From positions 1-64,000 of the forward strand of contig JACPQR010000115.1 of NCBI GenBank assembly GCA_016190375.1: 64,000 nucleotides of DNA, given 5' to 3'. The position numbers and the translations under genes are program-made. This document shows positions 25,110 through 33,904 of the stretch, in pieces (position 1 is the stretch's first letter; each line of letters opens with the position of its first letter). A model generated the notes under the pieces. It worked only from the letters and a program-made list of their open reading frames with translations. It had not been told where the DNA came from and searched no databases. This DNA comes from Deltaproteobacteria bacterium. GTDB taxonomy: Bacteria; Myxococcota_A; Polyangia; JACPQR01.

Positions 25110-25973
25110 GTGAGTCAATACAACCATCCGGAGAGAGACGACATCGGACTGCGCCAGTACGTGGCGGCCGTCGGGCGGTTCCCCTTGCTGGATCGTGAGG
25201 GCGAGCTCGGGCTCGCCTGGCGATGGAAACGCGATGGCGACCAGGACGCGCTGCGCGAGCTGGTCGAGGGCCACCTCCGCAACGTCGTGCGGATCGCGAC
25301 CAAGTACCGCGGCTGGGGATTCCGCATGGCGGACCTGGTCGAGGAGGGCAACGTGGGGCTGCTCGAGGCGGCCCGCCGCTTCGATCCCGCGCGCAAGCTC
25401 CGCTTCATGACCTACGCGACGTTCTGGGTCCGCGCCTACATCAGGGCCTACATCGTCCGGCACTGGAGCGCCGTGGGCATCGGGTCGAGCTCGCTTCACG
25501 CGCGGATGTTCTTCCGCCTCCGTGGCGAGCGCGCCCGCCTGTCACAGAGCGTCGGCGAGCACGACGACGGCATCGACGGGCGGCTGGCGGAGATCTTCAG
25601 GACCAGCGAGGAGAGGATCCGCACGATGAGCGGGCGGCTGGTCGCGCGCGACGCCTCCCTCGACACGCAGGTCGGCGCCGGCGGGGGCGCGACCCTCGCC
25701 GACCTGGTTCCCGGCGACCTCCCGGATGCGGAGGAGCAGACCGGCGAGACCGAGCGGGTCGCGCAGGTGCGATCGAGGATGGCCGCCGCCTGGCAGTTCC
25801 TCGACGCGCGCGAGCGCCTGATCGTTCAGCAGCGGCTCATGTCCGACGACGAGGGCGCCACGCTGGCCGACCTGGGCCGCCGCCTCGGCCTGACCCGCGA
25901 GCGTGTCCGCCAGCTCGAGGCCCGCGTGAAGTCCAAGCTCCGCGTCGTCCTCGAGCCCGTCGTCCAGGCGTGA
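25110..25973 (+). CDS. RpoH-like (group 3) RNA polymerase sigma factor
   Basis: 287 residues from GTG 25110, preceded by GGGGAGGT at 8-10 nt; an in-frame ATG at 25062 would add 16 residues. Region 1.2/2.1 (DIGLRQYVAAVGRFPLLDRE), region 2.2-2.4 (ADLVEEGNVGLLEAARRFDP, RFMTYATFWVRAYIR), region 4.2 HTH (LGLTRERVRQLEARVKSKLR). The pattern is that of sigma32-like factors, several of which occur in myxobacteria for stress or development. Convergent with the matrixin gene (8-nt gap). Confidence 0.92.
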   Translation: MSQYNHPERDDIGLRQYVAAVGRFPLLDREGELGLAWRWKRDGDQDALRELVEGHLRNVVRIATKYRGWGFRMADLVEEGNVGLLEAARRFDPARKLRFMTYATFWVRAYIRAYIVRHWSAVGIGSSSLHARMFFRLRGERARLSQSVGEHDDGIDGRLAEIFRTSEERIRTMSGRLVARDASLDTQVGAGGGATLADLVPGDLPDAEEQTGETERVAQVRSRMAAAWQFLDARERLIVQQRLMSDDEGATLADLGRRLGLTRERVRQLEARVKSKLRVVLEPVVQA

Positions 25974-25981
25974 TCGGTACT

Positions 25982-27694
25982 TCAGGTACGTCTGCGTCGA
26001 CCGAGAAGCATGACCGCCAGCAGAGCCACGCCGAGCGCCCACCGCGCGCCGGCGCCGGCGCCGGCCGCACGGCAGCCGCAGCCGCCCCCGCCCCCGCGGT
26101 CGTCGCCGTCCCCGTCGGCCACGCAGACCCAGACCGTGCCCTCGGAGTTGCCCTCGACGCACTCGTAGTCGTTCGGGCAGGGATGCTCGTCGTCGCACTC
26201 GCGCGTGCAGGACTTCTCGCCGTGGATCTGGCCGCACAGGTAACCGTCCAGGCACTCGGTCTCGTCGCAGGCCTGGCCGAAGCAAGCGGCGTCGGGCTCG
26301 CAGGCCCTGACGCCGACCCGCTCCACGCACGAGTACCCGTCGGGGCAGTCGGTCTCCCCGTCGCACTCGCGCGAGCAGAAGCCGGCGCCGTCGCCGGAAA
26401 CGCACAGCCTGCTCACGCAGTCGCCGTCGTCGTTGCAGGGCGCGCAGATCGTGCCCTCGTCCTGCACGAAGCACAGCCCGCCCTCGCAAACCCACCCGTC
26501 GGGGCAGTCGTCCGCCTCGTCGCACTCCCTCGTGCAGCGCTTGTTGCCGGCGAACCCGACGCAGCGGCCCGACAGGCACTCGGCGCCGTCCTCGCACGGG
26601 TCGCCGACGTCCCTGGGCGGGTCCCCGCCGCCGCAGGCGCCGCAGGGGCCCGGCACGTCGACGCAGCTCGCGTCGCCGCCGCAGGAGCCGTCGTCGGGAT
26701 CGCAGGGCGAGGCGCAGACACGCCCCTCTTCGAGCTGGGCGCACCTGCCGCTCGCGCACTCGTCGTCGGAGTCGCAGGGAAGGGTGTTCGCCGTCGTCCC
26801 GAGCGATCCGGCGACGCACGCCCCCTCGTCGCAGGTGTCGAGCTGCCGGCACCAGAAGCCGCCGGGGCATCCCGAGCCGGGCTCCGTCTCCTCGCAGTCC
26901 TGGGAGCACACCGAGGCGCCCCCGTCCGGTGAGATGCAGAGCGCGCTCAGGCACTGTTCCGGCTCGTCGCACGGCATGCCGAGCTCTCGCGGCCCTTCGG
27001 GCACGACCGAGCACTGGCCGTTGACGCAGGAGCCCTCGCGGCAGTCGCTGTCCCGCGTGCAGCCCTCATCGACGGGGTACAGGGCGCAGATCCCCTCCTC
27101 GTCGTCGGGGTCGAGCGTCTCGAACCCGGTGGCCGGCATGTAGGCCGGGTACATGGTCGCGGTCTCGACCTGGCTGTGGCCCATGCCGAGGCAGTGCCCC
27201 GATTCCTGCGCGACGACCGCCTGGGCGAGTGTGTAGCCCTCGAGCTCGTCCCTCGGGTCCGTCGTCCAGGAGAACATGCCGTCCATGAACTCGTCGCAGT
27301 CGATTATCAGGCCCGACCAGTCGAAGATCGGCGTTGCCACGCCGAGAGCGCCGCCGCCGCCGAGGCATCCGGCGCCGCACCACGCGACCAGGTTGACCCC
27401 GTCGTCCTCGTTGCGAACCCAGTCGACCGCGCCATCGTAGACCAGCGAGACGTAGGAGCACTCGACGTCGGTCCACTGCTGGAACACGCCCTGGATGACC
27501 TGGTCGACGGTCTCCTGGTCGTTGTTCGCCGGGCCCGGGCCGATCTTGTACGGCACGGGCATCTCCGGCCGATCCCAGTGGACCGCCTGCCCGGGATCGG
27601 TGCACTCGGCACCGGTCGTGCAGATGAACGTGTAGGCGCTCGCGCCGGCCGGCCAGAGCGAGATCGCGGCGAAGAGCAGCGGCGCGCGATTCAT
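25982..27694 (-). CDS. MYXO-CTERM matrixin-like metalloprotease with altered zinc motif
   Basis: 570 residues from ATG 27694; signal peptide ends GASA. A metzincin catalytic-type domain spans about 20-210. The zinc helix reads AQESGHCLGMGHS where HExxHxxGxxH is expected: the first His is Gln (CAG). The Met-turn (ATMYP) is present. Residues 215-530 contain about eight Cys-rich modules of the form C-x-D-x-D-C-x-G-x-C. The end is a MYXO-CTERM sorting signal: GGGGGCGCR, one membrane helix, then RRRR. Surface attachment likely; catalysis doubtful or altered. Confidence 0.88.
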   Translation of the reverse strand: MNRAPLLFAAISLWPAGASAYTFICTTGAECTDPGQAVHWDRPEMPVPYKIGPGPANNDQETVDQVIQGVFQQWTDVECSYVSLVYDGAVDWVRNEDDGVNLVAWCGAGCLGGGGALGVATPIFDWSGLIIDCDEFMDGMFSWTTDPRDELEGYTLAQAVVAQESGHCLGMGHSQVETATMYPAYMPATGFETLDPDDEEGICALYPVDEGCTRDSDCREGSCVNGQCSVVPEGPRELGMPCDEPEQCLSALCISPDGGASVCSQDCEETEPGSGCPGGFWCRQLDTCDEGACVAGSLGTTANTLPCDSDDECASGRCAQLEEGRVCASPCDPDDGSCGGDASCVDVPGPCGACGGGDPPRDVGDPCEDGAECLSGRCVGFAGNKRCTRECDEADDCPDGWVCEGGLCFVQDEGTICAPCNDDGDCVSRLCVSGDGAGFCSRECDGETDCPDGYSCVERVGVRACEPDAACFGQACDETECLDGYLCGQIHGEKSCTRECDDEHPCPNDYECVEGNSEGTVWVCVADGDGDDRGGGGGCGCRAAGAGAGARWALGVALLAVMLLGRRRRT

Positions 27695-28236
27695 GGCCGC
27701 CCCCTGACGCGCCCGATCATGCGGACGAGCTCGCCCAGACGCCTCGGTCGATCGGAGACGGAACGGCCGCCGGCGACGGTGAGGCCCTCGAGCGCGCGGG
27801 TGGCGACCGGATCGTTTCCCCCGGGATCGGCCTCGAGGCGGAAGAGCCCTTGCGCCCAGCCCTGGACGACCCACCGGTCGCCATTCCGCACGAGGAACGC
27901 GAGGTAGCGGCAGCCGACCGCGAACCGCGGCGCGCCGGCGACGACCTGGACGCGATCGCCGCGCCGCCCGCCCGCGACCGTCACGACCAGAGCATCGCGG
28001 CGATGCTCACCCGCGACCACGCGCAGGTCGCTCAGGGTCACGTCGGTCTCGGCCCAGTACACTCCCGTGCCGGCGCGCGAGCGCATCGCGCTGACCCGCC
28101 CTTGCACTATCAGCTCGGCCGTGGCCGCCAGGGTCTCCTCGGACATCTCGGCCACCACGACGGCCCGTGCATTTCCCGCTTGCACGAGGATCGCTGCCAA
28201 CGTCGCCACCAGAATGCGCAGGGGATGACGCACCAT
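27691..28236 (-). CDS. Secreted protein encoded with the matrixin
   Basis: 181 residues with a signal peptide (about 1-25, ending GNARA). The mature part looks like a single beta-rich domain (TAELIVQGRVSAMRSR, AETDVTLSDLRVVAGEHRRD, VGCRYLAFLVRNGDRWVVQG). From memory, similar small secreted proteins precede matrixin genes in other myxobacteria. The stop overlaps the matrixin start (ATGA), so the two are coexpressed; an inhibitor or chaperone role is possible but unproven. Confidence 0.75.
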   Translation of the reverse strand: MVRHPLRILVATLAAILVQAGNARAVVVAEMSEETLAATAELIVQGRVSAMRSRAGTGVYWAETDVTLSDLRVVAGEHRRDALVVTVAGGRRGDRVQVVAGAPRFAVGCRYLAFLVRNGDRWVVQGWAQGLFRLEADPGGNDPVATRALEGLTVAGGRSVSDRPRRLGELVRMIGRVRGRP

Positions 28237-28270
28237 GGGCGGCGAGCGTAACCGAAAACCAAGGCATTGA

Positions 28271-28370
28271 CACCAAGCGCGGGTGGGCTGCCGCCCCCCC
28301 GCGGGCCCCCCCGCTTCGACGCTCGGTGCGATCGCTCACTACGGCCGAGTGAATCGGCCTCCGTTCGCTA
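28271..28370 (+). repeat. Dispersed structured repeat, copy A
   Basis: About 95 bp closely related to the reverse complement of 38583-38680. Shared blocks include AAGCGCGGG, CGCCCCCCCGCGGGCCCCCC, GACGCTCGG and GAGTGAATC. It contains a GC-rich hairpin and a second hairpin at 28343-28359 (GGCCGA, loop GTGAA, TCGGCC). Non-coding, upstream of the cobalamin riboswitch. No ends resembling an insertion sequence were seen. Confidence 0.7.
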
Positions 28371-28469
28371 CGGTTCATACAGCGCTCGAGCGGAACGCCG
28401 CACCGAGAAGCCATTGACACCAAGCCCTGCCTGCGGCTAGTGGTCCTCGCATTCGAAAGGAGGAGGACC

Positions 28470-28690
28470 GGACAGGCGCCCACGCACGATAGAGCCAAGG
28501 GAAGCCGGTGAAAAAGGCCCCAGCGAGCTGCGCTCGCCGGGGAGCCCTCGAATCCGGCGCGGCCCCCGCCACTGTGACCGGGGACGAAAGCGACACCGAT
28601 TGCCACTTCGCGCGACTGCTCGCGAGGGAAGGCGTCGCGAGTAGGACGATCCGGCGAGCCAGGAGACCTGCTCAGAGCTTGCGCCGAAAT
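28470..28690 (+). promoter_or_regulatory. Cobalamin riboswitch upstream of btuB
   Basis: Conserved elements in order: AAGGGAAGCCGGTG (28497-28510), CCGGCGCGGCCCCCGCCACT plus GTGACC (28555-28580), a variable arm, and the B12-box-like AGCCAGGAGACCTGC (28657-28671). This is the adenosylcobalamin class. It ends about 90 nt before the btuB start, room for an expression platform. A TTGACA at 28414-28419 is a plausible -35. When B12 is plentiful it should switch off btuB and the coupled propeller lipoprotein. Confidence 0.92.
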
Positions 28691-28779
28691 CTCTCGGGTG
28701 GAGGGATCGCGCGACCCAGCGTGAGCCCTCTCCGAGCCGCCTGCAGGGCCGCGGATCCCGAACCGGGGTCCGAGGCTCG

Positions 28780-30843
28780 ATGAAGTCCCCCGCAGCGATC
28801 CCGCTCCTCTTCGTCCTCTCCGCCGGCCGCGCCGCCGCGCAGGAGACGATCGTCGCGCCGCCAATCGAGGTCGTGGACGCCGCGCCCGGCGACGGCGACG
28901 AGCCGCCCGGCGCTCCGGCCACGGCGTTCGCGACGCGCGTGACCTTCGACCGCGCGAAGAGCGAAGGACGGACGGTGGCCGAGGAGCTGGAGACGCTGCC
29001 CTCTCTGCACGTCAGGAGCCTCGGCGGTCTCGGCGCCTACTCGGCCCTGTCGATCCGCGGCTCTAGCAGCTCCCAGGTGCTCGTGCTCATCGACGGCGTT
29101 CCGGTGACGCCCGCCAGCGACGCGACGCTGTCCATCGGAGACCTCCCGATCGACGCGTTCGAGAGCGCGGACGTCTACCGCGGGGTCGGGCCCATCTCGA
29201 GCTCCTTCGCCATCGGCGGCGTCGTGGATCTGCGAACGGTCCCGGCCACGACGAACGCCGGCGGCCGCGCGAGATCTCACCTCATCCTCGGCGCGGGCTC
29301 GTTTGGCACCTCGCGGCTCGCCGTGGCCTCGCCGGCCCGGATCGGCCCGGTGCGGCTCCTCGCACGGGCCAGCCTCCTGTCGTCCGAGGGCGACTTCGAG
29401 TTCTACGACGACAACGGCACGCGCCAGAACACCGAGGACGACTCCTTGCGGGCGCGCCGGAACGCGGACTTCACGGTCGTCGAGGCCGGGGTCGCCGGGG
29501 GCGCCAGGTTGGGGCGCGCGCTTCGACTCGACCTGTCGACCTCTCTGAGCGGCCGCGAAGCCGGGGTCCCGGGGCTCGGCACCTTCCAGGCCGAGAGTGC
29601 GCGCAGCCGCGGGCTCGGCGCGATCACCAGCGTCGCGCTTCGACGGGGCCATGCCGCGGGCAGCGCCGGAGCGCGGCTCGCCCTCCGAGCGACCGCGAGC
29701 GCGTTCAGGGATCGCGAGAACGAGGTGGGGCTGGGCGCACAGGATCGATCCGACCGCACCCTCTTCGGCCTCCTCGGCGTCCCAACGACGCTGGCGGTCC
29801 TCGGCGGGGTCCTCGATCTCGAGCTGCGAGGCTCGCTCGAACGCTACGCCGCGTCGGACCCGCTCTCCTCCGTTCCCGTGCCCTCCGGCATCCTGCGCAG
29901 GGCCGCCGCGGCGGCGGGCTCGTTCGAGCGGCCGGTCGGGATCGCGACGCTTCGGGTCGCCCTCGCGCTCGAGGCGATCGACGACGGCTACGAGCTCACC
30001 AAGAGCTTCATAGGAACGAGCGCGCGCGCGGGGAGCACGAGCGCGCGGCTTCAGCCGGGCGCGAGCGCCGGCGTGAGGATCGATCCGGCCCGCTGGCTCT
30101 CCCTGCGCTCGAACGTGATGACCGCGGAGCGGACACCCACGTTCGAGGAGCTGTTCGGCAACAACGGTTCGGTTCAGGGCAACCCCGAGCTCCGGCCCGA
30201 GCGCGCGCTGGGCGCGGACCTCGGATGCTTCATCGGGGCCGGAGCCCTGCAGGCGATGACCGGCGTGTACTGGCAAGAGGCGCACGACCTCGTCCAGTTC
30301 ATCCTCACCTCGCAGCGGACCGCGCGCGCGGCAAACGTGGGTCGCGCGAGGCTCAGGGGGCTCGAGGTGGGCGCGAGGTGGCGCCCTTCGAGCTACCTCG
30401 GCGGCTCGGTCGCCTATGGCTGGCTGGAGGCGACGAACCTCGGCGAAGCCCCGTCGGAGCGGGGCAAGCAGGTCCCGGGAAGGCCCGAGCACGACCTGTA
30501 CGGCCGGCTCGACGCGACCATCGGGCAGATCGGGATCGCGGGTGACCTCGAGGTGGTATCCGGCAACTTCCTCGACCCCGCGAACTACCAGGAGGTCCCG
30601 ACGCGCACCTACGCGGGCGCGACCTTGCGCCTCGAGCCCGCATCCTGGCGCGGCATCTCGATCGCGCTCGTGATGAAGAACCTGTTCGACCACATCGTCG
30701 CGGACGTCCCGATCCGGCCTGCGCCCATCGGAGGACGGTCCGTCGTGCCACAAGCAGTCGCGGATTACGGCGGCTTCCCGCTGCCTGGGAGGACCGTCAT
30801 GGTGACGCTCAGGATCGCGGAGCCCACGGAGGATGAGAGATGA
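28780..30843 (+). CDS. btuB: TonB-dependent cobalamin receptor BtuB
   Basis: 687 residues with a signal peptide (ending GRAAAQ). Plug domain about 45-150 (TVAEELETLPSLHVRSLGGL, LSIRGSSSSQVLVLIDGVPV, GIGG-like SFAIGGVVDLRTV), then a barrel of about 22 strands ending in an RIAEPTEDER tail. Assignment to B12 rests on the cobalamin riboswitch directly upstream. A TonB box is not obvious but PPIEVVDA near the N-terminus is a candidate. Its last codons overlap the next gene by 4 nt (ATGA). Confidence 0.92.
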   Translation: MKSPAAIPLLFVLSAGRAAAQETIVAPPIEVVDAAPGDGDEPPGAPATAFATRVTFDRAKSEGRTVAEELETLPSLHVRSLGGLGAYSALSIRGSSSSQVLVLIDGVPVTPASDATLSIGDLPIDAFESADVYRGVGPISSSFAIGGVVDLRTVPATTNAGGRARSHLILGAGSFGTSRLAVASPARIGPVRLLARASLLSSEGDFEFYDDNGTRQNTEDDSLRARRNADFTVVEAGVAGGARLGRALRLDLSTSLSGREAGVPGLGTFQAESARSRGLGAITSVALRRGHAAGSAGARLALRATASAFRDRENEVGLGAQDRSDRTLFGLLGVPTTLAVLGGVLDLELRGSLERYAASDPLSSVPVPSGILRRAAAAAGSFERPVGIATLRVALALEAIDDGYELTKSFIGTSARAGSTSARLQPGASAGVRIDPARWLSLRSNVMTAERTPTFEELFGNNGSVQGNPELRPERALGADLGCFIGAGALQAMTGVYWQEAHDLVQFILTSQRTARAANVGRARLRGLEVGARWRPSSYLGGSVAYGWLEATNLGEAPSERGKQVPGRPEHDLYGRLDATIGQIGIAGDLEVVSGNFLDPANYQEVPTRTYAGATLRLEPASWRGISIALVMKNLFDHIVADVPIRPAPIGGRSVVPQAVADYGGFPLPGRTVMVTLRIAEPTEDER

Positions 30844-32033
30844 CGAAGACATGGCTGTTCGGTTTGATGATGGCGTTCGTGACGCCCGCCTGCGACGACG
30901 ACGGCGGCGAGGGGGAAGGCGAAGGAGAAGGCGAAGGAGAAGGCGAGGGCGAAGGAGAAGGCGAGGGCGAAGGCGAAGGCGAGGGAGAAGGCGAAGGAGA
31001 AGGCGAAGGAGAGGGCGAAGGAGAAGGCGAAGGCGAGGACTGCGACCCTGGCGACGACCCCGCGGCGCTCGTCATCGCGTCGGACTACGTGACGTCGGTG
31101 TACGGCCGCGTCCCGGCCGATCGACCTGGGTGCTTCGACGAGGCCGGGGCCGCGGAGGGAGACACGATCGGCGCCATGTCGGGTGGGATCGTCGCGATCC
31201 TGGAGCGGACCCTGGGTGCCATGACGGTCCTCGGGCCGGACCTGTCGGTCGAGTCGAACTGCTCGGTCGCCGACGAGGACGGACCGGCTCCAAACCCGCA
31301 CGGAGTCGCCTTCGCGTCGCCGACGAAGGCGTACGTGGCGCGCTACGCTCAGTCCACGGTCGCGGTCCTCGATCCGACGACGTGCACGCTGACGGCCACC
31401 ATCGATCTCGCCGCGCACGCCGACGGGGACGCGGTGCCCGAGATGGACGCGATCGCGCTGGTCGACGGGTCCGTCCTCGTCTCGCTCGAGCTCCTCGACA
31501 ACTGGCTCCCCACGGGAAACGGCAAGGTCGTCGTGATCGACGCCTCCAGCGACACGATCGAGACAGTCGTCGATCTGCCGCTGCCGTACCCGTTCGGGCG
31601 CTTTCGCACCCACGGCGAGACCGGCGAGACTCTCCTCGCGCTCGTGGGCACGTTCGGCGCGCCCGACGGCGCGATCGTCGGCCTCGGCGAGGACCTCCGA
31701 TCGCCCCACGTGATCGTCACGGAGGATGCGCTCGGGGGCGACGTGAACGCCTTCGCCGTCGCGGACGCCACACGCGGCTGGGCGGTCGTCGCGACCGCGG
31801 AGGGCATCACCCTCCTCGTTCCGTTCGACCCGAGCTCCGGTGAAGCGGACGATCCATTGCTCGTCTCGACCGGCTTCGACCTCGGCGACGTCGAGATCGC
31901 CGGTGACCGGCTCCTCGTCGCGGACGGCAACTTCGAGACGCCCGGGATGCGCGCCTTCTCGTTCGACGGAAACGAGATCACGGACGGTCCACAGCCGCTG
32001 CCCCTGCCGCCGCGGATGATCCTCGCGCTGTAG
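30840..32033 (+). CDS. Beta-propeller lipoprotein on a poly-(Glu-Gly) tether, coupled to btuB
   Basis: 397 residues. Signal with lipobox TPAC (Cys 18), then DDDGG and about 21-23 Glu-Gly dipeptides (to about residue 66), then a propeller-like domain with YVTN/YncE-style blades (HGVAFASPTKAYVARYAQST, VAVLDPTTCTLTATIDLAAH, GKVVVIDASSDTIETVVDLP). Made from the riboswitch-controlled mRNA by translational coupling to btuB. In Bacteroides, the propeller lipoprotein BtuG captures B12 for BtuB; this may be an independent analogue. That role is inference. Confidence 0.8.
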   Translation: MTKTWLFGLMMAFVTPACDDDGGEGEGEGEGEGEGEGEGEGEGEGEGEGEGEGEGEGEGEGEGEGEDCDPGDDPAALVIASDYVTSVYGRVPADRPGCFDEAGAAEGDTIGAMSGGIVAILERTLGAMTVLGPDLSVESNCSVADEDGPAPNPHGVAFASPTKAYVARYAQSTVAVLDPTTCTLTATIDLAAHADGDAVPEMDAIALVDGSVLVSLELLDNWLPTGNGKVVVIDASSDTIETVVDLPLPYPFGRFRTHGETGETLLALVGTFGAPDGAIVGLGEDLRSPHVIVTEDALGGDVNAFAVADATRGWAVVATAEGITLLVPFDPSSGEADDPLLVSTGFDLGDVEIAGDRLLVADGNFETPGMRAFSFDGNEITDGPQPLPLPPRMILAL

Positions 32034-32213
32034 CACTACTGCATGAACCCGCCGCCTGCTGCGGCCGCGGCTGCCGGCGAATCCGCGGCTTACGTCCTCG
32101 CGCCCTTGTGCGGCGTGGCTCTGCCACGCCGCACAAGGGCGCTCCGGGCGCGCTCGCGGCTTCACTCGGCAGCCGCGCCCTCGCGACGGCGCCGGGTTCA
32201 TGCAGTAGTGCTA
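32031..32213. repeat. 183-bp inverted repeat (MITE-like)
   Basis: Perfect 21-bp terminal arms (32031-32051 and 32193-32213, starting TAGCACTACTGCATGAACCC) and a perfect 20-bp core stem (32100-32119 and 32123-32142) around a 3-nt loop TCT; the intervening arms also largely pair. The left terminus supplies the TAG stop of the propeller lipoprotein gene. No transposase. It could form one long hairpin or cruciform and would also work as a strong 3' structure. Confidence 0.88.
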
Positions 32214-32340
32214 GTCCCAGGGTTGTCGAAGCTCCCCCTCCGCGCACGACGTGGCGCACAAGGGCACAGCCTCGCGCTCGCGAAAGGCGAGAAACTGCGG
32301 TACGCATCTTGCTCCGCCACGCTGCGCAGGAGGTCTTCGA
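32034..32340. other. Intergenic region holding the large inverted repeat
   Basis: 307 bases between two plus-strand lipoprotein genes. The first 180 are the inverted repeat. The remaining 127 (32214-32340) show no clear promoter; GGAGG at 32329-32333 is a Shine-Dalgarno-like site 7 nt before the GTG start of the next gene. Confidence 0.5.
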
Positions 32341-33129
32341 GTGAGAGAGCGATTCTGGTCGTGCTTGGGGCTGGTCGTCGTGCTCTGTGGTTGCGACTCA
32401 TCGTCTTCGTCGCCCGATGGCGACGGGGACGCCGATTCGGATGCCGACGCCGACTCGGACGCGGACACGGACGCCGATTCGGACGCGGACACGGACGCCG
32501 ACTCGGACGCGGACACGGACGCCGACTCGGACGCGGACACGGACGCCGACGCCGATGCGGACGCGGACGCGGACACCGATGCGGATGGCGACGGCGACGC
32601 GGACTGCGGCCCGATCCTCTTCTCCGGCTGCGGCGATCCCGCTCCCGACGACGGAGTCGACGTGTGGTGCGAGGACGTCGCGCCTTGCGGCGGGCCCGAG
32701 GACTGCGTCGTCGCCTACGTCGATCCCTGCTGCGGCACGATCCGCGCCGCGGTCCTCGCCGGCCGTGAGGACGAGGTCGCCGCGCGCATCGGCGAGTGCG
32801 ACCAGGATCCGGTCGCCTGTCCCGATTGCATGGTGCGGCCTGTGCACGCCGAGTGCGTGAAGGGAAGCTGCCTGCTCGTGGCCGGCGAGGACCCGCTGGG
32901 GTGCGGCGGCTGGTCCGGCGACACGTGCAGCGACACCGAGTTCTGCGACTTCGCGGGAGACTTCTGCGACTGGGCCGACGCGTCGGGCATCTGCCATCCT
33001 CGTCCCCAGGCCTGCGACGCCAACGTCGATCCCGTCTGCGGCTGCGACGGCGAGACCTACTCGAACCTGTGCGAGGCTCAGGCCGCCGGCGTCGACGCCG
33101 CAGCCGCCGGCCCGTGCGAAGAGGATTGA
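32341..33129 (+). CDS. Kazal-domain lipoprotein on an Asp-Ser/Ala tether
   Basis: 262 residues from GTG 32341. Lipobox VLCGC (Cys 18), then Ser/Asp and an acidic tract of about 60 residues built from DADSDADT repeats (32416-32605). A Cys-rich region with about 12 Cys follows ([35 protein letters not shown]), then a C-terminal Kazal-type domain ([20 protein letters not shown]). Kazal domains usually inhibit serine proteases. Likely cell-surface, held off the membrane by the acidic stalk. Confidence 0.85.
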   Translation: MRERFWSCLGLVVVLCGCDSSSSSPDGDGDADSDADADSDADTDADSDADTDADSDADTDADSDADTDADADADADADTDADGDGDADCGPILFSGCGDPAPDDGVDVWCEDVAPCGGPEDCVVAYVDPCCGTIRAAVLAGREDEVAARIGECDQDPVACPDCMVRPVHAECVKGSCLLVAGEDPLGCGGWSGDTCSDTEFCDFAGDFCDWADASGICHPRPQACDANVDPVCGCDGETYSNLCEAQAAGVDAAAAGPCEED

Positions 33130-33215
33130 GGCGTCATCGGAGCACGCGCCAAGCCGAGGACCAGCCAGGGCGCGGGCCAGCTCGACAGGTGCACACCCCG
33201 GCTCTCAGGTCGTCT

Positions 33216-33845
33216 TCACTCGAACAGCACCGGCTGCTCGTGGAGCCGGAAGGTCAGGTGACGTGGGGTCGGCTGGTAGTGCGCGGGCGGGTAGTACCAG
33301 AAGGCCAGGACTGCCCAGGCCTCGCCGTCCATCGAGAACGTCTTCGACAGGGACGCCCGTCCGGCTCGGGTCCGCGCCTGTAGCCGGTGCGGTCCCGGCT
33401 CGAGGGGGACCTCGAACGCGTGCCACGTGTGCTGGTACCGTGTCTCGAGCGTTCGCTCGACGACGGCGATGCCGTCGATCCGTACGGTCAGGTCGATGCG
33501 CGGGATCGCGAAGCTCTGGTTGGACACGAACAGGTGCAGGCCGTGCCGGCGCGGATCCGCGGCGCTCGAGGGCACCTCGAGTGGCCCTGGCCCTCGAGCT
33601 TCCGGAGCCGGCTCGACAACGGGCGCCCCGGTCCGCGGCTGCTCGGGCTCGCGGCCCCGCGGGACTCGTGGGGCGGCCGGTCGTCCATGCGGCCAATACA
33701 TCCCCATGGGCTCGCCGGACGCGGCGGGCTCGCCGGACGCGGCGGGCTCGCCGGGGGCAGCGTGCGAGACCGGCTCGGCCGCCTGGCGACCGCCGCAATC
33801 AGTGGCCAGGACGTACGCCAGCAGCACGACGCGACGAAGCGCCAT
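33216..33845 (-). CDS. Probable envelope protein with GEPAAS repeats
   Basis: 209 residues from ATG 33845. N-terminal hydrophobic segment LLAYVLATDCGG suggests a lipoprotein, but Asp before the Cys is not a canonical lipobox. Residues 28-46 repeat GEPAAS. The C-terminal 110 residues look like one beta-sandwich (HGLHLFVSNQSFAIPRIDL, VPLEPGPHRLQARTRAGRAS). No known family. It lies 59 nt after a lipoprotein gene, at the end of a six-gene minus-strand cluster. Confidence 0.65.
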   Translation of the reverse strand: MALRRVVLLAYVLATDCGGRQAAEPVSHAAPGEPAASGEPAASGEPMGMYWPHGRPAAPRVPRGREPEQPRTGAPVVEPAPEARGPGPLEVPSSAADPRRHGLHLFVSNQSFAIPRIDLTVRIDGIAVVERTLETRYQHTWHAFEVPLEPGPHRLQARTRAGRASLSKTFSMDGEAWAVLAFWYYPPAHYQPTPRHLTFRLHEQPVLFE

Positions 33846-33904
33846 GTGCCCTTGGACGGCGCGAGCGTCGGGAAGCTTCTGTGCCGTCGCACGCGCGCGC
33901 GGTA

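Noticed and set aside
30809..31075. Minus-strand Ser-Pro repeat protein opposite the Glu-Gly tract
   Set aside because: It only mirrors the hexamer repeat of the lipoprotein gene on the other strand; no start context or flanking coding signal.
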